Shown here piece after piece: positions 11,558 through 22,479 of a stretch of 64,000 nt of DNA (position 1 is the first letter of the stretch; each line of letters opens with the position of its first letter). The notes under the pieces were generated by a model. That model saw only the letters and a program-made list of their open reading frames with translations. It was not told the origin of the DNA and did not search any database. Origin of the DNA: Nymphaea colorata (lineage: Eukaryota > Streptophyta > Magnoliopsida > Nymphaeales > Nymphaeaceae); NCBI RefSeq assembly GCF_008831285.2, contig NC_045147.1, positions 21,468,981 to 21,532,980 of the forward strand, given 5' to 3'. Position numbers and translations under genes: made by a program.

Positions 11558-13210
11558 AACAAACTTGGGAAGGTGAAAGAGGCCCGCGCCTTGCAGCCCC
11601 ACGCCTTAATTAGAAACGTGAATCGTGATTCTCATTAATAGCGTTGAACGTGTTCAGCAAAAAGTAAGCCTTTTACCTGCATTAAATACTGGGCCATTAT
11701 TCATTTAAGACAAAGAGCCTGTACACACTGTGGTAGTTCGTGAATGTCCAAACTTGAGTGTGTGCTTACTGTTGCATGATTTACAGAAACACCACCATGT
11801 AAACTGACAACCCAAGTAAAGAATATTGAAGAGGAAAATGCATAAATAAAAGTAAAATGACTGTAAAGCAAAAGGTTAAATGAAGCAAGTTGTAGAAACC
11901 TGATGAGACAAGAGTCGAGATTATTGAGGACAAAAACCAAACCTGCAAGAGATTGACTCATGTAAAAAAGCAAGACGTGCAAGGGATTGTTGATTCTCAA
12001 CCATGATGCCTTTGATTTATGGGGGATCTGTACTTTGTCAATGGGAACGGAAAGAGCAGCGTTGAATTCATGAGTAACGATGGTCGACGTCCCAACCACG
12101 GCAACCCATGTTGGGTTGACACCTGATCTCGGGCCATTGGGCATTTAGAACTTGAAAGCGATGGAAACGTTTCTTTCCTTAGAGTTATGTGTAGAACAAA
12201 GATGACAATGGTGAAGATGTAGACGAATTTGGTTAAGAAAATGTAGAAAAAATAAAGAAGGGGAGAATGATATCCTTAGTGAGATCAATAGGACTCAAAC
12301 ATAAAGTTGCAGCTTTTGCTGAAAGTAAGCGCACACCACCATGTTGTTCGTGTACCCATTTACTTTCAAAAGTTTAGTCTCCTGCTTAAAACTAGGCCGA
12401 GATTGACAAAGTGTAGTGCTAACCTCATTCCTATATTTGTTTGGGCTGTAACAGGAACTGTGAGGGAACAGGTTGGAATTTGCCAAATAGAGTTGTGACA
12501 GTTCATGATAACATCACTAGATTGAAGCTTGGTCCATGGATTTCAATTTCCAGCTCTTTTAAAAAGAAAAAGATAAGCGTTTCTTTCATGCACTTGAAAA
12601 GCCAAAAGTGAAAGTATACAAAGTGAGTCTTTCAGCGGCAATGTTAATTTGGATCCAAAATGCTAACAGACCCAATTACTTTTAGAGTAAACCTAAACTA
12701 AATGGCTAATTATCCTCAAAATTTGAAGAAAGTGCCAGCAAGGTAGTGCCCACTCTGAACAATGGGCCAACCAAGACGTCTATGACGTTAATGTCAATCA
12801 ATACGTGGTGCTTAGTCAAAGTCTTCCAAGGCAAATAAAAATTTTAATTATCATTTTTAAATCCATTATTCTTTTTGAAAAAAAAAGAACGGAAAAATAA
12901 GCCAATATAGGCGGATAGGTACTTGCCGTATCAAAGAGGAAATCGAGGAACGCCTTTTTTGGTTTACAAGTACCTTTGCATGCTAAGGTTGCAACAAAGA
13001 ACCTATTTTAAGCGCAATGGTAACTTGATTAACGAAAATCAATGACTGGTTTTTCTGAAGCACGCACACTCATATGGATGGTACATGGATAAATGGGTCG
13101 TTTGGTTTAGGAATAATAAGTGACGGTTTCATAAATCTCTTTTAAAATCCAAGCAGATTTATGTTCCATGAATCTACTTATATTTTAAGACATTTATTTG
13201 AACTGTGTTG
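11558..13210. other. Intergenic, no supported gene
   Basis: This is upstream of the RLP gene. A 147-codon minus-strand ORF (11,701-12,144) is open but shows no known domain or start context, and its C-terminal half is hydrophobic and compositionally plain. It is left uncalled. The rest is AT-rich and featureless to me. Confidence 0.5.
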
Positions 13211-13214
13211 CTTT

Positions 13215-13385
13215 CAGGAGCAAAGCTAGAAACTTTTGATTATAGGGGCCGATCAAAATTTTAACAAGTCCAAAATATAAATTTTCAAAATTTTTATCTA
13301 AATTAAACTAAACTTTCTAAAAAGAAAAAGAGGGTGGGGGGCAACGTGCCCCCTACCGAACCCTTATTCTACCTCTGTTTATTTC
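13215..13385 (+). repeat. Decayed dispersed repeat, 'GGAGCcAgGa' family
   Basis: The left edge is 'caggagcaaagctagaa', the interior is AT-rich with 'attttcaaaatttttat', and the right part is 'ggggggcaacgtgcccccta'. The same layout (gRGCnAgGa edge, AT-rich middle, G/C-run far edge) recurs at 37,800-37,925, 39,900-40,075 and 63,180-63,370. The family class is unresolved; it resembles non-autonomous plant transposons. Confidence 0.45.
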
Positions 13386-14350
13386 TAACATCAAATGACT
13401 CCAAAATAACTGTTTTGCAATGGTAATAGTTACTGTCACATCCATCTACCATAAAAAAGAAGGTAAATTCGTAAGTATTGTCACAAATGTTTCAGATCCA
13501 TGGGACATTTACTCTCACATCCAAAGGGGTTGTTTTGCAATGAAAATAGTTACTTTCACATCTATTTACCTTAACAAACAAGATAAATTCATAAATGTTT
13601 AGATTAGTAACAATTTAACAAACAACTCTAAATAATTAGATTTAACAACTTTTTATTTCTTCTTTGACCATGCCTCAAGACAGCCTAAAAAGGTTAAAAC
13701 ATGTCGTATTTGCTTGAGTAAAGGCCTCTAGAGCTAAAAAGTGTCTTTGCCTCAGCCTCTTTCTTGTCAAATCAATCACGATGAGTAAATGAAATAGACA
13801 GGGACAGCGGTACCGAGCAGCGGCTTTATTACCACATCGGAAGGGAATTTGAAAATCCGTTCGATTTTGCTTGGGTTGGACGGTTGAGTTTTTTGCCCCT
13901 CTCCTCTCTTCTCCCTTGAGAGGGAAAGGAGCTCTTCTACGGTACGGCGGCGGTGGTGGTCGACGTTGCAGGTGAGTTTCTACATCTTCCCCATTCACGT
14001 GGTGGTGTGTGGTGCAAAATAAATAGGAAAGAGAGAATACGACAGAAGGATTTACCATATATGCAGTTCGGTTAAAGATAATCACCCGTTTTCCTTTTCT
14101 TTCTCATATTGAACAATTGGATGCATATTTAGACAAATCCAAAATCATGGCATTTGAAAAGTTTAATCTACAGTAGATAACAATTAAGATTTTTTGAAAT
14201 CTAATCATATCTATTCATTAAACTTATCACGATTGTAACTGAAATTTTGTAGTGATTATCTTTTTTATTTTGTATATAAATAACTTATAACGTTTACACA
14301 ATAGAATTTACTTAAAATAATGCACTAAATTACTATAATACTACTTTAGC
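13386..14350. other. Intergenic, with an internal direct repeat
   Basis: Bases 13,410-13,600 hold two diverged direct copies of a unit of about 125 bp; compare 'gttttgcaatggtaatagttact' with 'gttttgcaatgaaaatagttact' and the following 'catctaccataa' and 'tttaccttaa' words. Bases 13,890-13,975 are GC-richer, with 'gttgcaggtgagttt', which looks like an exon end and donor on the plus strand, but no coding context joins it. No gene is called. Confidence 0.45.
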
Positions 14351-14356
14351 ACAAGA

Positions 14357-15118
14357 GGCGAAGATGTGGTTTCAAAAGTTCCGTTCGAATTGGGTTCAAT
14401 TTGGCTATGGAAATACAAAGTTTTTTCACACTACCACGATTATTTGGAGGAATAGAAATAAAATTTTACTCTTGAAAGTAGAACATAGTGATTGGATTTG
14501 GATCCTGACCTTATCAAGCAATTGGTTATTTCTCACTTTCAAAAGGTGTATTCTGCAGAACCTGTAGATAATAGTTTTGAGTCTAATTGTCGGAAGACTA
14601 GAGTACCACTTGGGGATCAACTCATGCTCAATCTATCTCATGTTCCATAGGAAGATGAGATTTTCAAGGCTTTGAAATCTATGACCCTTTCAAGGCACTT
14701 GGACAAGATGGTTTTCAAGCTGGATTCTACATTGCTAATTGGAACGTAGTTAAATCCTCTATTTGCAAATTTGTTCAAGTTGCTTTCCTAGCTGGCAAAT
14801 TTGATGCTACTTTATGTCAGATTTTGATTGTTCTTATTCCTAAGGTTGAAATCTCAGAGTCAGTTTCTCAATTTCGACCTATATCTCCGTGTAATGTTAC
14901 TGTTAAGCTACTTTCTAAATTGCTTGTTAATAGGCTTCGACCTTTCTTAGAGAATTTAATTTCCCCAACTAAGAGTAGTTTTATCCTATGAAGAGGACCT
15001 TCTGATAATATTATTGTGGTTCAAGAGGCTTTTCATTCTCTTAAACATAAGAAAGGCAAATTCAGTGGTATGATATTGAAAATTGATTTGGAAAAGGCTT
15101 ATGATCGAGTGGATTGAG
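14357..15118 (+). mobile_element. LINE (L1-like) reverse transcriptase remnant
   Basis: Conceptual reading gives typical plant L1 RT phrases in order: SNWVQFGYGNTKFFH at the start, LGQDGFQAGFY, ILIVLIPKVE, QFRPISPCNV, KLLSKLLVNRLRP, and KIDLEKAYDRVD at the 3' limit. The frame shifts at least once (near 14,690, between FKALKS and the second ALG segment) and carries stop codons, for example after SSFIL and directly after AYDRVD, so it is dead. Only the finger/palm part of RT is present; endonuclease, YxDD box and 3' end are missing. The 3' edge breaks sharply at 15,117 into unrelated sequence. Confidence 0.88.
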
Positions 15119-16640
15119 ACTTTCTTACCAGGCCACGTATGTCTAATGTTCACAATAGAGACGGGCGCAGACGCGTACAAGATTGAGAGCGTGTCATATG
15201 TCATACGTATAAAGAAGCTAATATGTATGCGGATTTTCTTGCCTCATGAACTTTTCAATGATCATTTGGAGTGACCATTCTTACCAGGCCACGTAGTCAT
15301 TTGCATCGGTTAATTGATGAGGATATGATTGGTGTAGCACGACCTCATGCTATAGTAAGTTAATGCAGTTTTAAACGGCTCCTATGTACCAAAAAAAAAT
15401 TACTATTTTTTTTAAAGGATGAAAAGTTAGAATTTTGAGAAAAGGAAAAATGCTATGACCCATCTCCATCAATAAAAGAGTTTGCATCATTCAATGATTT
15501 GACTTGCAGATTACCATGGTGAAGATAAGGACTGGTCTACTTAAACTCCACAGCGACACTCCTAGTTCCAAGATCAAAACTCCTTAATACCATAGCACCC
15601 TCTAAAACTTGAATTGGAGATGTGGTTACCACAGGCCACTTAACGCAATCAATTGCACTATCCCTCAGTTGGTGAGAGTGTTTGTTTCCGTCTTTTTTGA
15701 AACAACAAGCCAAACCTTTTCTCAAGCAACTGCTGACTGAGTAAGCTTCCTCAAAGTTGTTTACCATGAATTGCACATCAAAACCTATATCCGCTGCTTA
15801 AAAAAGCTAACCCTGCAACTGTCCAAATTGTCTGGGAATATAAAGTAAAATCCCGACATGTTTAGAGTTGCAAGAAAAATCGCACTCAGTTACATGTTTG
15901 TCAGTACTGCGCCGTGTCGGCCCTAAATTTCATTAGAAGACTTGGATGAAGACAAGCTATTTGTCTTCTAATGCTGATGCAAACCACTTTGATTTTCATA
16001 TCTTTTTTGTCCCCTTTCTTATAGTTTTACGATGATTTTAGTATTTTTTTTTCCATCACCCGGAACCGAACAAGTTCACAAGCACAGAGACTCGCAAATC
16101 TTGTCTCGGTAGTCGGTAGTATGAGTCACTGGGTATGTCTAATGTTCACAATAGAGACGGGCGCAGACGCGTACAAGACGTGGTGCCGCGACCACGAGAG
16201 ATCAAGTTAACTAAAGGTTCTTCTTGTTGTAACGTTTTTTTAGATGGTTCTGATAATATAGTACGAGAGGCTTTTGTAATTGGATTTAAATGGATTGGAT
16301 TGAACAATTTAAATCATTGCCATAAATATTGTTGTTGGATTCTTTTGGGGTATTTTTTTTTGCAAAATTGTTATTTTTCAACAGAAATAAGTTCGGAAAA
16401 CTTTAAAAGAATAAAGAATTAGATATAAATGAATTAAATCAGAAACTAATAAGGAAACATAAATAAAACTATAGAAAAGTGATAAAATGAATGTTTAATG
16501 ATAAAAAATGATGAAAAATAATTTAGTTTGAGTTTAAATTGGAATCGATGATAATACCAATGTTAAAAATAGAAAAAAATTATACGAAAATACTGCAAAA
16601 AACTCGAAAATAGCGTGATAAATATATTTTTCATTTTTTT
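15119..16640. other. Intergenic mosaic with a 46-bp exact repeat
   Basis: Directly after the LINE, 'ttcttaccaggccacgta' occurs at about 15,121-15,138 and again near 15,279-15,296, bracketing a segment of about 155 bp. A 46-bp stretch (15,137-15,182) is repeated exactly at 16,133-16,178. No gene is supported. Bases 16,480-16,740 are AT-rich with 'aaaactcgaaaata' words. Confidence 0.55.
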
Positions 16641-16649
16641 CAACATATC

Positions 16650-18222
16650 ATGAGTTTTTTTCTTGTTTTTTCATTTTTTTTTTATTTTTCAAGTTAATAT
16701 CGTAATATTTTCAAAAATATCACGATATCTGGAGCACTGAATTAAATACAGTGGTAATAAAGCCAAGATCCAAAACCTACCCGGTTAAATCCCTATATCA
16801 GGTGGAAGGCCTACACCGTTGCCTTCTAACGAACCAAGAAGTGTGGCAGCTTGATAATTCTAAATCCAAAGCCAACCAACCAAAATTGGCAGGAAAGAAC
16901 TCATTCGCATTCTTTGAAAAGGTCACCACGCGGAATGCACTGCTACAGTTCCATGGCTTTGAAAGGCCAAGCGCGGAGTGAATGGGGTTTGGTTGGACTG
17001 GACCTGTTTAAATCCCACTTGAGTTTGGATACGAATCTCTAAACATTCGCTCTTCTATATTAAGAGTGGGCATTGTGCCGTGTCAGGTCAGGCTGGACTA
17101 CAATTTCATATATTTTTCATTATCATATATGTTTATATATTAAATTTATATATTTTAAATGTTTATTTTTTCATTAGAATCGGGTCGGGTCAGGCTGGAC
17201 CCAGAACAACCTGAGACCCGACTTTGAATCAGGCTAGGCTGGGCTGGCCGGCCCCATGCCTAACCATGAGATTGTCTAAGATCATATAGCCTTCCTTCCA
17301 AGAGAGCACGTCTTGCTAACGCACTCCACCCAAGTTCATAAACCCAATCTCTTGACAGTTTAAGTCCAGAGATGCGCTCTACTTAGTCGGCCCACCTAGT
17401 CGTCGGGTCTAGGGGGGCCGTTATCAGCTTCACGGAAGTACCACATAAAGGTTTCAGTACTAACCTTTGGCCGAGGCGCTTCAACTTGATATAGATACAA
17501 CCAGATTCCAGCAACAGAGACTGTGTGCACTTGCGATCTGAAAGCAGACTCTCCAAGGTGCTGAATGAGGTTGGCTGGTGCAATTTCATCCAACACCAAA
17601 CTACTAAAATGAATCATAGATCTATACTACTTACACTATATAGGACTTTAATATGTGTCGTTTCATTATCATCATTTTCACTTATCCAAAAAAGCAAGCC
17701 AAGTATAGGTAGACCTTACCAGTTTATATGCAAAAGAACGCGCTGGGTCTTCAACTTTCCATCGCCTTCAGCTTGAAGGCCTTTAAATCCAACCTCTCGA
17801 CCACACGGTTAGTCTGCCAGAGGATGGCGGTATACAGATAAAAATAGACTGCCAACATGTGGAAAGTGAAACGAGTGGCAACTTGACTGTATTGAGTAGG
17901 TAGACTCAAATTGCAGGATGAGAGGCAAAATATATACTTGGGTTGTATCAATAAAGGAGAGGAGTAGAGAAAGCCCATACGGGACTCACCACCCTGGTAG
18001 GGTTTACGGAGTTGTTCAGTAACGTATGTACACATAGACCAAATATACCAAGGAATTAGATCAGACCATAAGCTCACAGATAAACTGTTGTAAAGTGCTA
18101 ATTGAAAGAGGAATGTACGATTGACTGGCACGCTGGTTCTTTTACCATTCGACCAACCTGCCTAACCCAAAAAAGTGAATGAACACACGAACAAGAACAA
18201 CGAAACAACACAAGAGACGACA
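16650..18222. repeat. Duplication block B, copy 1
   Basis: This non-coding block matches 19,205-21,880 in order and orientation. Examples are 'caagttaatatcgtaatatt' near its start, 'atccaaaacctacccgg', 'gtgctgaatgaggttggctgg', 'ccacacggttagtctgccag' and 'gtgaatga.cacgaacaaga' at its end. Copy 2 has an extra segment of about 0.83 kb that is absent here. The block abuts block A copy 2 on its right side. Confidence 0.85.
17069..17260. mobile_element. MITE-like element with GGCAT termini, inside block B copy 1
   Basis: It starts 'ggcattgtgccg' and ends 'cggccccatgcc', an imperfect terminal inverted repeat, with an AT-rich middle and 'gggtcaggctggaccc' inside. Its partner at 19,688-19,879 lies in block B copy 2, and a third, independent relative lies at 43,731-43,898. 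The family is unknown. Confidence 0.5.
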
Positions 18223-18242
18223 AATGTTCCATGGCGAAAAGA

Positions 18243-19163
18243 AGAGCTCCAGCTGTTGTCGGTGACTTGGTGGTGACAGGCTTAAGGCTCATTTATAATT
18301 GCTCTCGTGATGATGTGAAAGCAGAATGATAGCATTTGGGCTAAGAATTTTCCACATTAATAGGTTTTGCAACTGGGCCTGGAAAATTGATTCAGAACAT
18401 TTGAAAATAAAAGTTGTTCTGGATGATAATTCCTCTTGATCCAACCCTGGTTCAGCTAATAATTCTGCTAGAATGGAGGTCCTCTTTTTTTGGGGGACCT
18501 CACTGTGTTTTAGTGAATCTGAAAATGGCATATGGAAGAGACAAAAATTGGACAATACGTGGATCCTTATACTATGGATGTGAACTAAGACCAAAACAAT
18601 AGAAAGCAACAAAAACATAATCAAAAGTCTAAAACCTTACGTTGGGTTGATCTGTTCTACATTTGCTCTGCGTCATCTTGTAAGAGCATAAAGTTCTTTT
18701 ACTCGTCTCCTTAGTAACTCTTACTAGTTCTGTAACAGTGCGTTGAGAGCAAAGTCAGAGAAAAAGGTATGCTTTGATCAGAAAAACTGAATCCCCCCCA
18801 ATCCTTCCTGCTTTCTTGGTAGTAATAAGCACCGTGATTTTCTATCAAACAGCTTATATTCCATAAAAGTAATGCATTGAACCTACAATCTCAAATGCAA
18901 ACACGAAATAACAGGGGATAAACACCTCACCCTTCTAAGAAGTCGCTTCATAAATACAGATTATGGCGTAGAAAACTGCAGCAAAAGAAAAACACAGTAT
19001 TCCTTGCACAAACTAAATCAATGATTGAGTAGGAACATTAATGCTTCAAGACGACCTGTCCACACGATCCCAGTACTAGATTTCCACTCTTCTAATGAAC
19101 AGGGTGAGTACTGCCATTGTCAGCAGACCTATTGTAAAGCCAACTGATCCTGTTGCTACGTAT
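18243..19163. repeat. Duplication block A, copy 2
   Basis: Copy of 8192-9212 in the same orientation, with scattered substitutions and small deletions. It carries the RLP 3' flank and ends inside the RLP coding end. It is sandwiched between block B copy 1 and block B copy 2. Confidence 0.9.
19022..19163 (-). pseudogene. Truncated RLP 3'-end copy
   Basis: The segment copies about the last 47 codons of the receptor-like protein at 9071-11,458, covering the transmembrane helix and tail. Homology stops at 'cctgttgctacgta', so the signal peptide and all LRRs are missing. Small indels near the tail alter the frame relative to the intact gene. It arose as part of block A duplication and cannot make a receptor. 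There is no promoter; upstream sequence on the minus strand is block B. Confidence 0.88.
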
Positions 19164-19687
19164 CCTCTTCTAATACCTTTACTTTAAGCTACTTGTATAT
19201 AACACTCATGATTTTTTTTTTCATTTCATTTTATTTTTCAAGTTAATATCGTAATATTTTAAAAAATATCACGATGTCTGAAGCACTGAAATTTTAAATA
19301 CAGTGCTAATAAAAATTGGGTGCCTACAAACAGACCCAAGATCCAAAACCTACCCGGCCGGTTAAATCTCTATCAGGTGGAAGGCTTTCATAGAGACCTT
19401 GTCGGTAACTGCAGCAAGCCTGCACCAACGATCCACCGCTATCCAGGATAGGCCTACACAGTTGCGTTCTAACGAACCAAGAACTGTGGCAGCTTGATAA
19501 TTCTAAATCCAAAGCCAACCAGAATTGGCAGGAAAGAACTCATTTGCTTTCTTTGAAAAGGTCACTACGCGGAATGCACTGCTAGAGTTGCAGCGGAGTG
19601 ACAGGGTCTGGTTGGACTGGATCTGTTTAAATCCCACTTGAGTTTGGAAACGAATCTCTAAACATTCGCTCCTCTATATTAAGAGTG

Positions 19688-19879
19688 GGCATTGTGCCGG
19701 GTCAGGTCAGGCTGGACTATAATTTTAGATATTTTTCATTATAAATATATGTTTATATATTAAATTTATATATTTTAAATTTTTTTTTTCATTAAAATCG
19801 GGTTGAGTCAGGCTGGACCCAGACCAACCTGAGACCCGACTTTGAATCAGGCTAGGCTGGGCCTGGCCGGCCCCATGCC
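19688..19879. mobile_element. MITE-like element with GGCAT termini, inside block B copy 2
   Basis: Duplicate of the element at 17,069-17,260, carried along by the block duplication. The ends 'ggcattgtgccg' and 'cggccccatgcc' are retained. Confidence 0.5.
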
Positions 19880-21031
19880 CAGCCATGACATTGTCTAGAT
19901 CATATAGCCTTCTAAGGGAGCACGTCTTGCTAACGCACTCCACCCAAGTTCATAAACCCGCTCGTTTCTCAAATCTCTGACAGTTTAAGTCTAGAGATGC
20001 ACTCTTCTTAAGCATTTAGTGTTTGCCCTTAACCCTAAGGTCTGAAGTTCTACTCCCTAGCCGGGTAGATGGAACTCTTGTTCAAGCCAGCCCACCTAGT
20101 CAGGTCTAACCGTATAAGGGGGTCGTTATCAGCTTTATGGAAGTACCACATAAAGGTTTCAGTAATAACCTTTGGCCGAGGGGCTTCAACATATTATAGA
20201 TACAACCAGATTAGACTGTGTGCACTTGCGAGCTTAAAGCAGACTCTCCAAGGTGCTGAATGAGGTTGGCTGGTACAATTTCAGCCAACACCAAACTACT
20301 AAAATGAATCATAGATCTATACTACTTACACTATATAGGACTTTAGTAAGTGTCGTTTCATTATTAACATTTTCATTTATCCAAATAAGCAAGCTAAGTT
20401 TAGGTAGACCTTACCAGTTTATATGCAAAAGAATGCACTTGGTCCTCAACTTTCCATCGCCTTCAGCTTGAAGGCCTTTAAATCCGACCTCTCGGTCGAG
20501 TGGTCGCAGTTCTTGTTGACGGTCTGGAGACTTTGCGATTCTGCAGCGAAGGAGAAAGTGAGAGAGTTTACTCTGTTCCCAGATTCGGCGTTTGTGAGGA
20601 CACAGGATGTGTACAGAAGAACGCATTGACTAAGGAAACGGAAGCCACAAATTGAGGGAGCGGTCACCACGTCTCGAAGACCGCGAAGAAACGACCGAGA
20701 CTTCTAACCTTTGCGACCTAAATAGTAAGCTCTATTGATTGCCTTTGTCTTACCAAACGCGGTCTGCATAAGGAGATGACTATCTTGCTCACAAAGACAA
20801 AAAATCACAAATCCTATACATTTATCTCAGACCTTGACCAAAAAAGGTATTTATGCATGCATAGATAAAGTCTAGGGGACATAGTTTTGGATATTCTTTA
20901 ATAAAGATGAGACTGCTTCTATTATTCTTTAGTAAGATGAGACTTTTTAGCATCTCTTGCCACCTACCTCCCTAGGAATGGATTTTTAACGCACCCAACT
21001 TCTACTTAGATGGACACCCAGCCCATTTAAT

Positions 21032-21183
21032 GGTTGTTTGGTATTAGCATCTCATAAATGTACTATAAAATTGAGGTAGATTCATAAGACATTTGTCAAA
21101 GTCTTCCATAAATCCACCCTAATGTTAGGCCAGATTTGTGAACCACGTACATTTCACATCTTGGTCCTGATGCCAAACGGACC
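21032..21183. mobile_element. Small hAT-like MITE inside the block B copy 2 extra segment
   Basis: The left end 'ggttgtttggtattagcatc' and the right end 'gatgccaaacggacc' are imperfect inverted complements. The interior of about 120 bp is non-coding. It lies only in the segment that copy 1 lacks. Target-site duplication is not clear. Confidence 0.4.
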
Positions 21184-21809
21184 TTTATGAAACACCATGT
21201 GCTTGAAGGGAAGTGAGTTATGCTTTGACGTAAGGCAATGTGTTATAGGGCTAACAATACTTTGGCTAAACAGCCAAGCACAGGAATTTGCCGGGGTTAA
21301 GTAACTGGAAAAATCGAGATCACGACCACACGGTTAGTCTGCCAGAGGATGGCAGTATACTGATAAAAATAGACTGCCAACATATGGAAAGTGAAACAAG
21401 TGGCAACTTGACTGTATTGAGTAGGTAGACTCAAATTGCAGGATGAGAGGCAAAATATATACGTGGGTTGTATGTATGGCTGTCGAAAATAAGAGAAAGC
21501 TCATACGGGACTCGCCACCCTGATAGGGTTTATGTAGTTGTTCAGTAACGTATGTACACATAGACCAAATATACCAAGGATTTAGATCAGACCATAAGCT
21601 CACTGATAAACTGTTGTAAAGTGCTAATTGAAAGATAAATGTATGTTCACCGCGAAGGCACGAACCCCGTGCCTAATTCTTCAACAGTTCAACTCAACTG
21701 AACAACGACGTAAAGAATCTAACCATATCAAGGCACAGGTACCTTACGTATTGGAATTCTCTGCGCCTGGTCTTTATGTTTAATGCTTTTAACCCGCATC
21801 ATACTATTC

Positions 21810-22010
21810 AACCAACCTGCCTAACCCAGAAAAGTGAATGAAAACACGAACAAGAACAGCGAAAGAACACAAGAGACGACAATATTTTTAACGTGGTTCG
21901 GAGTTAATCTACGTCCACGTTCTCTAGCTCTCTCTCTCTCAATCAACTCGAGAGCCTAGGGTCTTTTCATTTACAGCCTTTGCAATCTCCGTTTGACTCA
22001 TTGTTTTTAA
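21810..22010 (+). mobile_element. LTR-like fossil fragment
   Basis: The string 'aacgtggttcggagttaat' followed by 'ctacgtccacgttctc' is of a kind common in plant LTR retroelement ends. No coding parts or paired LTR are seen, so this is at most a short, old fragment. The family assignment is weak. Confidence 0.25.
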
Positions 22011-22294
22011 CATTTGGACATGCTTTCCATCTTCTTGGGCAGTCCGGCTGAGATTTACCCTCCTTCACTGAAAAGCTCCAGTGCTTCGTCGAGCGGTCAA
22101 AGTACTCTCGCTACATACCAACGGCATCTGTCAAGACTCAAGCACACGACAGAAGCCACTTCTGAATACGACACATGGTGTTCCATAGAAAGGCCAGGGT
22201 GTTTGTCTGGGAAGCTTGAATCGAGCGCTAACCCATCTCTAGCAAGATAGGATCAGAATGATTCTAAAACATGACTTTTATTAAACTAATATTT

Positions 22295-22479
22295 ATGAAC
22301 CAATGTCAATATAAATATATCTTCCTCTCTTATGAAGAAGAAAGATTTTGTTTTGTGGGCGTAGGCGTCTACTGCAAAACTACGTTATGAACCAATGTCA
22401 ATATAAATATTATCTTCCTCTCTTATGAAGAAGAAAGTTTTTATTTTGTGGGTGTAGGCGTCTATTGCAAAACTACGTT
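22295..22479. repeat. Tandem duplication of about 92 bp, two copies
   Basis: Unit 1 is 22,295-22,386 and unit 2 is 22,387-22,479, directly adjacent. They differ by a few bases: 'attttgttttgtgggcgtag' in unit 1 against 'tttttattttgtgggtgtag' in unit 2. Non-coding. Confidence 0.92.

Larger units (their letters stand above)
19205..21880. repeat. Duplication block B, copy 2 (with an extra segment of about 0.83 kb)
   Basis: It matches 16,650-18,222 except for an extra segment between about 20,495 and 21,322. At that point copy 1 reads straight through from 'aatccaacctctcga' to 'ccacacggttagtctgcc'. A second, smaller length difference lies near 20,005-20,095. Confidence 0.85.

Noticed and set aside
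11701-12144. 147-codon minus ORF upstream of the RLP gene
   Set aside because: No recognised domain, no promoter at a fitting place, and a plain hydrophobic second half; open by chance is more likely.
13960-13985. Exon-like end 'gttgcag' followed by 'gtgagttt'
   Set aside because: No coding frame or partner acceptor could be linked to it.
13675-14085. 136-codon minus ORF
   Set aside because: Low-complexity and basic, without motif; adjoining sequence suggests a mixed repeat and exon-like border on the other strand.
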